This document shows, piece by piece, positions 1-6,810 of a DNA stretch of 9,377 nucleotides. The stretch's first letter is position 1, and every line of letters starts with the position of its first letter. The stretch comes from an uncultured Micrococcaceae bacterium (GTDB lineage: Bacteria > Actinomycetota > Actinomycetes > Actinomycetales > Micrococcaceae). A program made the position numbers and the translations under genes. The notes under the pieces were generated by a model that did not search any database, was not told where the DNA came from, and saw nothing but the letters and a program-made list of their open reading frames with translations. The stretch is taken from positions 1 to 9,377 of the forward strand of contig CALBOC010000221.1 of assembly GCA_937896705.1 (NCBI GenBank), read 5' to 3'.

Positions 1-38
1 GTTCCTTCAACTTCAATGACGCCTTCTTTTTTAGCCAT
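1..38 (-). CDS. infA: Translation initiation factor IF-1, N-terminal fragment (cut by window edge)
   Basis: Only the first 12 codons are present. They read MAKKEGVIEVEG, the near-universal start of bacterial IF-1, and the gene runs off the left edge of the window. IF-1 is a small OB-fold protein that occupies the A site of the 30S subunit and assists IF-2 and IF-3 during initiation. The start is the ATG at 38-36. A GGAGG lies at 45-41 and leaves only two bases before the ATG, which is unusually tight. The gene follows map after a 192-base spacer that holds a good sigma-70-type promoter match, so it probably begins its own unit. In related genomes rpmJ, rpsM, rpsK, rpoA and rplQ usually follow, but none is visible here. 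Confidence 0.93.
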   Translation of the reverse strand, partial: MAKKEGVIEVEG

Positions 39-98
39 GTCCTCCACAATCTGTTGTCTTCTGTCACCGCGGTAGATCGATATTGATCATGGCAATGC

Positions 99-127
99 CA
101 AAAGCATATGTTCTTGCGCTGCTTTTG
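99..127 (-). other. Leader hairpin upstream of infA
   Basis: Bases 99-106 (CAAAAGCA) and 120-127 (TGCTTTTG) form a perfect 8-bp stem with a 13-base loop. It sits inside the predicted infA leader. The stem is AT-rich and no U-tract follows on the minus strand, so it does not look like a terminator. It may be a weak leader structure or chance. Confidence 0.3.
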
Positions 128-183
128 TGCCGGTAAGATATCCGGACACACCGAAACTTAAAGGCAGAAACAGCCAAGGATCT

Positions 184-213
184 ATGTTAGCGCATTTGGT
201 CAAATAATGCCAA
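184..213 (-). promoter_or_regulatory. Candidate sigma-70-type promoter of infA
   Basis: On the minus strand a -35 box TTGGCA (213-208, five of six consensus bases) is followed by an 18-base spacer and a -10 box TAACAT (189-184, four of six, with the key TA...T). Transcription would start near 177, just past the map stop codon, and give a leader of about 138 bases before infA. This is the best promoter match in the window. It is inferred from motif and spacing only. Confidence 0.5.
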
Positions 214-230
214 GCAGCATTGACACAAGC

Positions 231-1055
231 CTATTTTTGTGGGATTGGCACGGGAACCACACCAAACGGCGCAAGTCCGGCCGCTCCCCCATCGGGTGCG
301 GTAATGACCCAAATGCCTTCTTTGTGTCGTGCCACGGAATGCTCCCACTGGGAGGCGTTAGAACCGTCGACGGTAACCACGGTCCAATCGTCGTCCAGGG
401 TCCGGGTTTCGATTCCCCCGCGGACCAGCATGGGCTCGATTGCCAAAACCATCCCGGCTTTGATCCGCGGCCCGCGCATGCCCGATCGGTAATTGAAAAC
501 ATCGGGGGCTTGGTGCATTGCCGAGCCGATACCGTGACCCACGTAGTCTTCTAGGATGCCCAGCGGTTCGCCGTGTTGAGCTCGTACGTAGTCTTCAATC
601 GCGTTGCCGATCTCACCGACGTGTTTGGCCTTGGCAAAAGCCGCGATACCCGCCCACATTGCCGCTTCGGTGATTTCCGAGAGCCGTCGGTCGGCTGGCT
701 CGACGGCCCCAACCAGTACGGTGCGGGCGGAGTCGGAGTGCCAGCCGTCAATCACTGCCCCGGCATCTACGGAGATGATATCGCCATCTTCAAGAACTCG
801 GTCACCGGGTATGCCGTGGACGACTTCATCATTGACCGAGGCACAGATCGTGGCTGGGAAACCGTGATAGCCCAGGAAGTTCGAAGTGGCCCCGTGTTCG
901 GCCAGGACGTCGCGAAACACCTGATCGAGGTCGTTGGTGGTGACACCGGGTTGTGCTGCGGCCACGACGGCGTCGAGGCCCTTGTGCAAGATAAGCCCGG
1001 CCTGGTGCATGGTGGCCAGTTGGGCGGGGGTTTTCAATTCGATATGTCGTGCCAT
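231..1055 (-). CDS. map: Methionine aminopeptidase, type I
   Basis: This 274-residue protein removes the initiator methionine from new cytosolic proteins when the second residue is small. All five metal ligands of the pita-bread fold are in place: D97 (in SVDAG), D108 (in HSDSART), H174 (in VGHGIG), E207 (in AIEPM) and E238 (in QWEHS). H80 and H181 match the substrate-binding histidines. The N-terminus lacks the SH3-like zinc-finger extension found in some type I enzymes. Past about residue 245 there is a Gly/Pro-rich tail ending PVPIPQK that the family does not need. The ATG at 1055 fits the usual start just before IELKTP, although the nearest purine run (AAAGG) is rather far upstream. A terminator separates the gene from adk, so map probably has its own promoter. 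Confidence 0.97.
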   Translation of the reverse strand: MARHIELKTPAQLATMHQAGLILHKGLDAVVAAAQPGVTTNDLDQVFRDVLAEHGATSNFLGYHGFPATICASVNDEVVHGIPGDRVLEDGDIISVDAGAVIDGWHSDSARTVLVGAVEPADRRLSEITEAAMWAGIAAFAKAKHVGEIGNAIEDYVRAQHGEPLGILEDYVGHGIGSAMHQAPDVFNYRSGMRGPRIKAGMVLAIEPMLVRGGIETRTLDDDWTVVTVDGSNASQWEHSVARHKEGIWVITAPDGGAAGLAPFGVVPVPIPQK

Positions 1056-1130
1056 GATGTGTAGTGAACCTTTGCGACCCGGTGGTCGCGCCGTGATGTC
1101 GGGCCGCGACCAGTATGTGGACAGTTATCA

Positions 1131-1159
1131 AGCGTAGTGGGCTTGTGGGCCGGTACCAA
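1131..1159 (-). promoter_or_regulatory. Possible promoter of map
   Basis: On the minus strand TTGGTA (1159-1154, four of six -35 bases) is followed by a 17-base spacer and TACGCT (1136-1131), which fits the TAnnnT form of actinobacterial -10 boxes. It lies just downstream of the adk terminator and would give a leader of roughly 70 bases. That leader contains a 7-bp perfect stem (GGTCGCG at 1084-1090 with CGCGACC at 1105-1111). The match is moderate and rests on motif alone. Confidence 0.3.
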
Positions 1160-1185
1160 GTTCGCAGGGCGGTATCGACCAACGA

Positions 1186-1214
1186 AAAACCGACCCGGTG
1201 ACCGGGTCGGTTTT
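1186..1214 (-). terminator. Intrinsic terminator after adk (probably bidirectional)
   Basis: Bases 1186-1198 pair with 1202-1214 over 13 bp: AAAA plus a GC-rich block, around a TGA loop. On the minus strand the stem runs straight into TTTTTC, the classical form of a Rho-independent terminator. The symmetrical A and T ends would let it work on the plus strand too. It starts 17 bases past the adk stop codon and separates adk from map. Confidence 0.85.
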
Positions 1215-1231
1215 ATCGAGCGCAGCAGAAA

Positions 1232-1849
1232 TTAGTCGTTTGCGCGGGGTTTGATGACCGGCAGCGTGCCAGTCCGTGCGCGAATGTTGTAGATCGTCTG
1301 CAGCAGACGTTCGGTGACATCGTCGATCGCACCGGTTCCGTCGACTCGACCTACGATGCCACGTTCCACGTAGGCTTCGATCAAATCTGCGGTTTCTTGG
1401 TGGTACAACTCAAGGCGGTGTTTGATGACTTCTTCGGTGTCATCCGAACGACCTTCGGTGGCCGCGCGGGCCAGGAGACGCTCGATGATCTCCTCATCTG
1501 GCACTTCTAGGACCAACACCGCGGTCAAGGTGTCGTCTTTTTCTTGCAGGATCTTTTCCAGGGCCTCAACTTGGCCAGCGGTCCTGGGATACCCGTCGAG
1601 CAAGAACCCGTTTGACACATCAGCGTGGTTGAGACGGTCCGCGACCATCCGGTTGGTGACGTCATCGGGCACGAAGTCGCCGGCGTCGATATAACGCTTG
1701 GCTTCTTTGCCCAGCTCGGTCATCTCTTTGACGTTGTAGCGGAAAATATCTCCGGTCGAGATCGCCGGGATGGCCATCTTATCGGCAATGCGCACAGCTT
1801 GCGTGCCTTTGCCTGACCCTGGAGGGCCCATGATGAGCAAACGTGTCAT
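1232..1849 (-). CDS. adk: Adenylate kinase, short-LID form
   Basis: The 205-residue enzyme interconverts ATP plus AMP with two ADP and so balances the cytosolic adenylate pool. The P-loop GPPGSGKGT spans residues 8-16. The AMP-binding STGD is at 31-34, and DGYPRT is at 85-90. The LID region is reduced to a short loop leading into GRSDDT (133-138), with the catalytic arginines nearby (R134, R145). The long zinc-finger LID of Bacillus-type enzymes is absent, which is the short form seen in many actinobacteria. A C-terminal extension after about residue 185 (ARTGTLPVIKPRAND) makes it longer than the roughly 181-190 residues I expect. The ATG at 1849 has AGGACAGGA upstream. The gene lies 43 bases after secY without an obvious terminator between them, so the two are likely co-transcribed. 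Confidence 0.97.
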   Translation of the reverse strand: MTRLLIMGPPGSGKGTQAVRIADKMAIPAISTGDIFRYNVKEMTELGKEAKRYIDAGDFVPDDVTNRMVADRLNHADVSNGFLLDGYPRTAGQVEALEKILQEKDDTLTAVLVLEVPDEEIIERLLARAATEGRSDDTEEVIKHRLELYHQETADLIEAYVERGIVGRVDGTGAIDDVTERLLQTIYNIRARTGTLPVIKPRAND

Positions 1850-1892
1850 GTATTGTCCTGTCCTTGTTCGGGGTCTGGATTCTGGTCTCAGC

Positions 1893-3200
1893 TTAGCGGA
1901 GCAAGCCCTCGTAGTGGCGTTGTTCCATTTGTGCGTCGATCTGTTTAATGGTCGTCAAGGCAACACCAACCATAATGAGGATTGAGGTGCCGCCGAATGG
2001 GAAGTTTTGGTCCGCCCCGATGAGCACGAAGGCAATCAGCGGCAGCATCGCGATCATGCCCAAGTACAACGCCCCGACGAAGGTCACACGCGAAATGACG
2101 TATTCCAGGTATTGGACGGTTGGACGGCCTGCACGCACGCCCGGGATGAAGCCGCCTTGGCGCTTCATGTTGTCCGAGACGTCCTGCGGGTTGAACGTGA
2201 TGGTCACGTAGAAGTACGTGAAGAAGATCGTCATCAGGAAGAACACGGCCATATACAGCGGGTGGGCGCCGGTGCCAAAGTACTGCTGCAACCACACCAC
2301 CCAACCGGCCGGTTCGGAACCATCGGTGGGCATATTGAACTGGATCAGAATCTGCGGCAGCATCAAAATGGAGGACGCGAAAATTACTGGAATCACGCCG
2401 GCCATGTTGACCTTGATCGGAATGTAGGTTGTCGTCGACCCGACCGTGCGTCGGCCGATCTGGCGACGCGCGTACTGGACCGGAATTCGACGCTGGGAAT
2501 CTTCGACAAACACAATCAGCATCATCACGGCGATCCCAATGATCATCACCACGCCGAAGACGCGCCAGCCTTGGGTTTGCCAGATCGCGCCCAAACCGGC
2601 TGGGAATCCTGCGGAAATGGCCACAAAGATCATCAGCGACATGCCGTTGCCAACGCCGCGTTCGGTGATTTGTTCACCCATCCACATGATGACGATCGCC
2701 CCGATGGCCAAGGTCATCACCAGCAGCAGGGTCGCCCAAATGCCGTCGTCGGATAGCAATGAGACGTTACAGTTCAGCAGGGCACCAGAACGGGCCAAAG
2801 TTGCGATCGTGGTCGCATTGAGCAACGCCAGACCGACGGTGAGGTACCGGGTGTATTGGGTGAGGCGGGCTTGGCCTTCAGGGCCTTCTTTTTGCATCCG
2901 CTCAAAGGCCGGGATGACCACGCGCAACAGTTGGGTGATAATCGCGGCCGTGATGTACGGCATGATCCCTAAGGCGAAGATGGACACTTGCAGTAGTGCT
3001 CCACCGGAGAACATGTTGACGAAAGAATACAGTCCACCGGTGGTATCCCCTTGAGCCAGACACATTTGCACGTTGCCATAGTCCACGCTCGGCGCGGGTA
3101 TAAAGACCCCGATCCGATAGATCGTGATGATGCCCAAGGTGAATAGGATCTTGGTCCGCAGATCTGGGGTTTTAAAAACCCTGGCTATCGTGCTGAACAA
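1893..3200 (-). CDS. secY: Preprotein translocase channel subunit SecY
   Basis: This 435-residue polytopic inner-membrane protein forms the SecYEG channel for secreted and membrane proteins. It has ten hydrophobic segments by eye. Family hallmarks are the N-terminal RTKILFTLGI, the plug and second segment around SGGALLQVSIFALGI (65-79), GEQITERGVGNGMS (176-189), RRIPVQYARRQIG (237-249) and IPIKVNMAGVIPVIFASS (260-277). The large cytoplasmic loop has FIPGVRAG (351-358), where R356 matches the arginine needed for SecA-driven transport. The start appears to be TTG at 3200-3198: the conserved N-terminus begins there, GGAGG lies four bases upstream, and no in-frame ATG or GTG fits. Unlike the usual layout it is cut off from rplO by a strong terminator, and it leads an apparent secY-adk unit. 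Confidence 0.97.
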   Translation of the reverse strand: MFSTIARVFKTPDLRTKILFTLGIITIYRIGVFIPAPSVDYGNVQMCLAQGDTTGGLYSFVNMFSGGALLQVSIFALGIMPYITAAIITQLLRVVIPAFERMQKEGPEGQARLTQYTRYLTVGLALLNATTIATLARSGALLNCNVSLLSDDGIWATLLLVMTLAIGAIVIMWMGEQITERGVGNGMSLMIFVAISAGFPAGLGAIWQTQGWRVFGVVMIIGIAVMMLIVFVEDSQRRIPVQYARRQIGRRTVGSTTTYIPIKVNMAGVIPVIFASSILMLPQILIQFNMPTDGSEPAGWVVWLQQYFGTGAHPLYMAVFFLMTIFFTYFYVTITFNPQDVSDNMKRQGGFIPGVRAGRPTVQYLEYVISRVTFVGALYLGMIAMLPLIAFVLIGADQNFPFGGTSILIMVGVALTTIKQIDAQMEQRHYEGLLR

Positions 3201-3216
3201 GTGTCCTCCTGACAGT

Positions 3217-3238
3217 AGTGCGAGAGCGCACTTTTTTT
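3217..3238 (+). terminator. Terminator-shaped hairpin on the plus strand, opposite to all genes
   Basis: AGTGCG (3217-3222) and CGCACT (3227-3232) form a perfect 6-bp stem with an AGAG loop. On the plus strand six more T follow immediately, which is the standard form of an intrinsic terminator. No plus-strand gene precedes it. It would stop antisense transcription coming through secY. On the minus strand the same bases give an A-run followed by a hairpin in the secY leader, starting eight bases upstream of GGAGG (3209-3205). Which strand it serves is not known. Confidence 0.5.
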
Positions 3239-3280
3239 GAGATCCAACAGAGCAGGGATCTGACGTACACAGCCGTACCT

Positions 3281-3286
3281 ATTCTA
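3281..3286 (-). promoter_or_regulatory. Possible -10 box for secY-adk
   Basis: On the minus strand TAGAAT (3286-3281) matches five of six bases of TATAAT. It lies directly downstream of the spc operon terminator. Transcription would start near 3274 and give a leader of about 75 bases. No convincing -35 box is present at 16-18 bases. The best alternatives (AACGTT, TTAACG) fall within or beside the terminator's T-run. A promoter is expected here because of the terminator, but its exact position is uncertain. Confidence 0.35.
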
Positions 3287-3308
3287 GGCACGCTCAGAAT
3301 TCTAACGT

Positions 3309-3369
3309 TAAAACCTGGGGCCCTCGACCTGTGACGAGACGCGTCAGGTCGAGGGCCCTTGAGGTTTTA
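3309..3369 (-). terminator. Strong spc operon terminator after rplO, probably bidirectional
   Basis: Bases 3318-3331 and 3345-3358 form a perfect, GC-rich 14-bp stem (GGGCCCTCGACCTG and its complement) around a 13-base loop. It is extended by an outer 8-bp arm pairing TAAAACCT (3309-3316) with AGGTTTTA (3362-3369). On the minus strand the stem ends in GGTTTTAAC, so rplO transcription should stop here. The rplO stop codon is at 3396-3394. A smaller imperfect hairpin (3370-3394) lies directly after it. Confidence 0.85.
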
Positions 3370-3393
3370 GCACTGTTCTGTTACGGAACGGTG

Positions 3394-3855
3394 CTATGCG
3401 GTTGTGGTGGTGCCTCCGGCAGCAGCGATCTTATCGACCGCTGATTTGGAGAAGGCCTCTGCGGTGACGTTGATGGCCACCGAGATCTCACCGGTTCCCA
3501 AGACTTTGACCGGCTGGTTCTTGCGAACCAGACCTTTGGCCACGAGGTCAGCAACGGTAACGTCGCCGCCTTCGGGGAAGGACTCGGTCAGTTTGTCGAG
3601 GTTGACAACCTGGTAGTTGATTTTCGCGGGGTTTTTGAAGCCGCGCAGTTTTGGTAGGCGCATGTGCAGCGGTAGCTGGCCACCCTCGAAACCTGCCGGC
3701 ACCTTGTTGCGTGCCTTGGTTCCTTTGGTACCACGGGTTGCTGTTTTGCCACCCTTACCGCCTTCACCACGACCGTAGCGCAGTTTGCGCTTATTCGAAC
3801 CCTTAGCGGGACGTAGGTCGTGAAGTTTCAGCGCTTCTTGTTGTTCTTCAGCCAT
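3394..3855 (-). CDS. rplO: 50S ribosomal protein L15
   Basis: The 153-residue protein binds 23S rRNA late in 50S assembly. The N-terminal part is a basic, glycine-rich arm (about residues 19-50, including [10 protein letters not shown] and GTKGTKAR) that reaches into rRNA. The family block [18 protein letters not shown] follows at 56-73, then the globular C-terminal domain, which ends in a short Thr-rich tail. The length is typical. The ATG at 3855-3853 overlaps the rpmD stop by one base (TAATG), and GAGGAGG lies a few bases upstream inside rpmD, which points to translational coupling. It is the last gene of the spc unit: a terminator follows at 3309-3369 and separates it from secY. Confidence 0.97.
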   Translation of the reverse strand: MAEEQQEALKLHDLRPAKGSNKRKLRYGRGEGGKGGKTATRGTKGTKARNKVPAGFEGGQLPLHMRLPKLRGFKNPAKINYQVVNLDKLTESFPEGGDVTVADLVAKGLVRKNQPVKVLGTGEISVAINVTAEAFSKSAVDKIAAAGGTTTTA

Positions 3856-4079
3856 TAGTCGACCTCCTCGACCTTAATCAGGTGGGACACGGCGTTGACC
3901 ATGCCCACGGTGACGGGGTCGGCGGTGCGGGTAACGACTTTGCCGATACCTCGCAGACCGAGCGACCGCAGCGTTTCAACGTGCTGGGGCTTGCTTCCAA
4001 TGGTCGAGCGAACCTGCGTGATCTGCAGCGTCGCATCGGATGGGGCAAGGTTTTTGCGTGTTGCTTCGAAGTTCGACAT
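3855..4079 (-). CDS. rpmD: 50S ribosomal protein L30
   Basis: This small 74-residue large-subunit protein has the L30 core at residues 18-46, with [20 protein letters not shown] followed by RSLGLRGIG. It is somewhat longer than the usual 58-60 residues because of about 15 extra N-terminal residues and a short acidic end (KVEEVD). The ATG at 4079 lies two bases after the rpsE stop (TAA GC ATG), with AGGTG upstream. Its own stop overlaps the rplO start by one base. The order rpsE-rpmD-rplO is the standard spc arrangement and supports the call. The protein stabilises the 50S particle and is dispensable in some bacteria. Confidence 0.96.
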   Translation of the reverse strand: MSNFEATRKNLAPSDATLQITQVRSTIGSKPQHVETLRSLGLRGIGKVVTRTADPVTVGMVNAVSHLIKVEEVD

Positions 4080-4081
4080 GC

Positions 4082-4834
4082 TTACGCACCTGCCTTTTCT
4101 TCAGCACGTTTTGCGCGGGCTTCAGCCATCGTGCGCAGCATGGATGCTGGCGCGATTTCATCGACTGGTAGTCCGCGGCGAGCTGCGACCTCTTCTGGAC
4201 CTTCGAGGTTGCGTAGTGCATCGACGGTGGCGCGCACAATGTTGATCGCGTTGGCCGAGCCCATGGATTTGGACAGGACGTCGTTGATGCCTGCGGCTTC
4301 GAGGACCGCACGGACTGGACCACCGGCGATCACACCGGTACCCGGGGAGGCTGGACGCAACAGGACTACGCCTGCGGCATCTTCACCCTGGGACAGGTGT
4401 GGAATGGTGGTACCAACCAGTGGGACCCGGAAGAAGTTCTTCTTGGCTTCTTCGACACCCTTGGCAATTGCGGCCGGTACTTCTTTAGCTTTCCCGTAGC
4501 CGACACCGACCATGCCTTCGCCATCGCCGACAACAACCAGAGCGGTAAAGGCGAAACGCCGTCCACCCTTGACCACTTTGGCTACACGGTTGATGGTCAC
4601 GACACGTTCTAAGAACTGGTCACGGTTGTCATCGCGGCCACCCTTACGGCCGCCGCGTTCGCTGCGCTGGCCGCGTTGACCACGGTCGGAACCCTGGCCC
4701 TGGCCGCGACGTGCGCCGCGTCCACCGCGTTCTTGACGTTCAGTGTCCTGGCTTTCGGAACCCTGCGAGGTTTCGGAGACCTTCTCGTTGGTTTCGGTTG
4801 CCTGTGTGTCTTTTTCGTTATTTGCTTCGGTCAC
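4082..4834 (-). CDS. rpsE: 30S ribosomal protein S5 with long low-complexity N-terminus
   Basis: S5 helps keep translation accurate, contributes to mRNA helicase activity at the 30S entry, and is the site of spectinomycin-resistance mutations. The conserved core begins near residue 71 with [20 protein letters not shown]. The signature [20 protein letters not shown] is at 103-122 and the C-terminal domain contains [15 protein letters not shown]. Before the core lies a 70-residue tail, acidic and Ser/Thr/Gln-rich (1-35) and then Arg/Gly-rich (36-70). This brings the protein to 250 residues against about 166 in E. coli. The start is GTG at 4834-4832, overlapping the rplR stop by four bases (GTGA), with GGAAGGTGG upstream. 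A later start is unlikely because the whole tail is open and coupled to rplR. Confidence 0.96.
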   Translation of the reverse strand: MTEANNEKDTQATETNEKVSETSQGSESQDTERQERGGRGARRGQGQGSDRGQRGQRSERGGRKGGRDDNRDQFLERVVTINRVAKVVKGGRRFAFTALVVVGDGEGMVGVGYGKAKEVPAAIAKGVEEAKKNFFRVPLVGTTIPHLSQGEDAAGVVLLRPASPGTGVIAGGPVRAVLEAAGINDVLSKSMGSANAINIVRATVDALRNLEGPEEVAARRGLPVDEIAPASMLRTMAEARAKRAEEKAGA

Positions 4835-5205
4835 AGCTTCAGTCCACCTTCCCGTGCACCGTCGGCGACAGCGGCGATACGACCGTGGTATTTGTGACCG
4901 GCACGGTCAAAGACCACCTGAGTCACACCGGCGTCTTCGGCGCGCTGTGCAATCATTTCGCCCACTTTGCGAGCTTTTTCAGTTTTCTCGGCTTCCAGTG
5001 CACGCAGATCGGCTTCCATGGTGGAGGCCGAAACGAGTGTGACACCGGCTTCGTCGTCGATGACTTGAGCAAAAATGTGGCGTGCTGAACGGTTCACTAC
5101 TAACCGTGGGCGTGCAGCGGTACCCTGGATCCGTTTGCGTACACGTGCGTGACGGCGACGGCGGGCAGCGTTTTTGCCTTTGCCTTTGATACTGACAGTT
5201 GACAT
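4831..5205 (-). CDS. rplR: 50S ribosomal protein L18
   Basis: The 124-residue L18 binds 5S rRNA and, with L5, anchors it in the central protuberance. The basic N-terminal arm (residues 7-35, including [15 protein letters not shown]) is followed by the family segment [20 protein letters not shown]. The end reads [26 protein letters not shown], whose [13 protein letters not shown] part is the C-terminal hallmark. The length is normal. The ATG at 5205-5203 overlaps the rplF stop by one base (TAATG), and the weak AGGTAAG upstream suggests it depends on coupling. The stop overlaps the GTG of rpsE by four bases. Confidence 0.97.
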   Translation of the reverse strand: MSTVSIKGKGKNAARRRRHARVRKRIQGTAARPRLVVNRSARHIFAQVIDDEAGVTLVSASTMEADLRALEAEKTEKARKVGEMIAQRAEDAGVTQVVFDRAGHKYHGRIAAVADGAREGGLKL

Positions 5206-5738
5206 TACTTACCTGCCTTTCCGGCCTTGCGGCGGATTTTCTCACCCTCGTAGCGGATACCCTTGGCCTTATAAGGTTCGGTAACGCGCAGCTTACGGAT
5301 GTTGGCGGCAGTTTCGCCGACAAGTTGTTTATCGATACCGGACACGGTGATCGTGTTGCCTTCGATGGCAAAGTTAATGCCTTCGGGAGCGGCGACGTCG
5401 ATGCTGTGGGAGAAGCCCAGCTGCAGTTCGAGGTCGCTGCCTTTAGCCAGCACGCGGTAACCGGTACCGTGCAGTTCCAGTTTCTTGGAGTAGCCTTCGG
5501 TAACCCCGATGATCATGTTGTCGATCAGGGTACGGGTCAGGCCGTGGAGCGAACGCGAATCGCGTTCGTCATCCGGGCGGGTGACGGTGATGACGTTTTC
5601 TTCCATCCGGGCTTCAATTGGGCCTCGGATGGTCATCCCCAGCTCGCCTTTGGGTCCTTTGACGGACACATCTGAGCCGTCGATGGCAACTTCAACGCCG
5701 GAAGGTACGGTGATCGGAAGCTTTCCAATACGTGACAT
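5205..5738 (-). CDS. rplF: 50S ribosomal protein L6
   Basis: The 177-residue L6 sits near the base of the L7/L12 stalk and the sarcin-ricin loop, where elongation factors bind. It has the conserved start [17 protein letters not shown], the two tandem L6 domains and the C-terminal signature region [14 protein letters not shown], followed by a basic tail RRKAGKAGK. The family's usual PEPYKGKGI is slightly changed here, which is a mild substitution. The length is typical. The ATG at 5738 has AAGGAAGGG upstream in the 18-base spacer after rpsH. The stop overlaps rplR by one base. Confidence 0.97.
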   Translation of the reverse strand: MSRIGKLPITVPSGVEVAIDGSDVSVKGPKGELGMTIRGPIEARMEENVITVTRPDDERDSRSLHGLTRTLIDNMIIGVTEGYSKKLELHGTGYRVLAKGSDLELQLGFSHSIDVAAPEGINFAIEGNTITVSGIDKQLVGETAANIRKLRVTEPYKAKGIRYEGEKIRRKAGKAGK

Positions 5739-5756
5739 TGTTTCCCTTCCTTTCTG

Positions 5757-6155
5757 TTACCAGACGTAGGCGAGGACTTCCCCACCCACACCTTTCGACG
5801 CTGCTTGACGGTCGGTCAGCAGACCTGAGGACGTTGACAGGATGGCGATGCCCAGTCCACCCAGCACATGTGGCAGGTTGTTGGACTTGGCGTAGACGCG
5901 CAGACCTGGTTTGGAGATGCGGCGCAATCCGGCGATGGAGCGCTGACGCTGTGGACCAAATTTCAGGTCCAGCACGAGGTCTTTCCCTACGCGTGCGTCG
6001 ACTTCTTTCCAGTCGCTGATATAGCCTTCGTTTTTGAGGATTTCGGCGACACCGGTCTTCAGTTTTGAAGACGGCATGCTCACGGTATCGTGATGCGCCG
6101 AGTTGGCGTTGCGCAGACGTGTTAACATGTCTGCGACAGGGTCGGTCATACTCAT
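5757..6155 (-). CDS. rpsH: 30S ribosomal protein S8
   Basis: The 132-residue S8 binds helix 21 of 16S rRNA and organises the central domain of the 30S subunit. In E. coli it also represses the spc operon by binding its mRNA. Visible family marks are the start [18 protein letters not shown], then MPSSKLK (27-33), and the end [11 protein letters not shown]. The ATG at 6155 fits the actinobacterial MTMTDP start better than the second ATG at 6149. The ribosome binding site is weak, with only AAAGG about 12 bases upstream. It directly follows rplE after 73 bases, where many bacteria carry an S14 gene (rpsN); that gene is missing here. Confidence 0.97.
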   Translation of the reverse strand: MSMTDPVADMLTRLRNANSAHHDTVSMPSSKLKTGVAEILKNEGYISDWKEVDARVGKDLVLDLKFGPQRQRSIAGLRRISKPGLRVYAKSNNLPHVLGGLGIAILSTSSGLLTDRQAASKGVGGEVLAYVW

Positions 6156-6185
6156 ATGTGGCTTTAGCCTTTTCTCGTTGTGGTT

Positions 6186-6211
6186 TCCTGAGCCGGTACA
6201 CCGGAACAGGA
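6186..6211 (-). other. Hairpin in the rplE-rpsH spacer
   Basis: TCCTG (6186-6190) pairs with CAGGA (6207-6211). After a two-by-two internal loop, CCGG (6193-6196) pairs with CCGG (6201-6204) around a four-base loop. The structure occupies the place where rpsN is found in other bacteria and lies about 30 bases ahead of the rpsH start. No U-tract follows, so it is not an obvious terminator. It may be an mRNA processing or regulatory element, or chance. Confidence 0.35.
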
Positions 6212-6228
6212 CCTATAACGTAGTTGGA

Positions 6229-6810
6229 TTACTGGTCTGCCTTGAACGGGAAGCCCAGCGCACGCAACAGTGCACGGCCTTCTTCGTCGTTTTTAGCGGT
6301 GGTGACGACGGTGATATCCATCCCGCGTACCCGGTCGATCTTGTCTTGATCGATTTCGTGGAACACGGATTGTTCGGACAGACCGAAAGTGTAGTTGCCG
6401 TTGCCATCGAACTGGCGAGGGCTCAGGCCGCGGAAGTCACGAATACGTGGCAGTGCGAAGGTCACCAGGCGGTCCAGGAATTCCCACATGCGGTCGCCGC
6501 GCATGGTGACGTGTGCACCAATGGGCATACCCTCACGCAGTTTGAACTGTGCGATGGATTTCTTGGCGCGAGATACCTGGGGCTTCTGACCGGTGATCAG
6601 CGTGAGGTCTTCGATGGCACCGTTGATGACTTTGGAGTCACGCGCGGCTTCACCGACACCCATGTTGACAACGACTTTTTCCAGGCCTGGGACCTGCATG
6701 ACGTTGGCGTATTCGAACTCTTGCTGCAGTTCAGGCTTGATCTCTTCACGGTATTTCGCTTTGAGACGTGGCGTGACCTTGGAGGCTGCGTTTTCAGATA
6801 CCTGGGTCAT
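6229..6810 (-). CDS. rplE: 50S ribosomal protein L5
   Basis: The 193-residue L5 binds 5S rRNA with L18 and contacts the P-site tRNA and the 30S head. Family blocks are [16 protein letters not shown] (40-55), [20 protein letters not shown] (73-92), [19 protein letters not shown] (97-115) and [19 protein letters not shown] (126-144). It is slightly longer than the 179-residue E. coli protein because of about a dozen N-terminal residues. The ATG at 6810 overlaps the rplX stop by one base (TAATG), with AAAGGAG seven bases upstream. A 73-base spacer without rpsN separates it from rpsH. Confidence 0.97.
   Translation of the reverse strand: MTQVSENAASKVTPRLKAKYREEIKPELQQEFEYANVMQVPGLEKVVVNMGVGEAARDSKVINGAIEDLTLITGQKPQVSRAKKSIAQFKLREGMPIGAHVTMRGDRMWEFLDRLVTFALPRIRDFRGLSPRQFDGNGNYTFGLSEQSVFHEIDQDKIDRVRGMDITVVTTAKNDEEGRALLRALGFPFKADQ

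Noticed and set aside
53..111. Two mini-frames (6 and 8 codons, ATGA overlap) in the infA leader
   Set aside because: Neither has a clear ribosome binding site, and both are short enough to arise by chance.
2007..2756. Plus-strand open frame of 249 codons opposite secY
   Set aside because: It lies wholly antisense to secY, is rich in His, Asp and Gln in no known pattern, and is explained by codon bias of the real gene.
3167..3181. GGGTTTT/AAAACCC inverted repeat near the secY start
   Set aside because: It lies within codons of the conserved SecY N-terminus (RVFKTP), and a one-base centre makes only a short hairpin. Probably incidental.
5692..6201. Minus-strand frame of 169 codons overlapping rpsH in another frame
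   Set aside because: It is a shifted-frame reading of rpsH with Arg-rich composition. S8 is clearly the real product.
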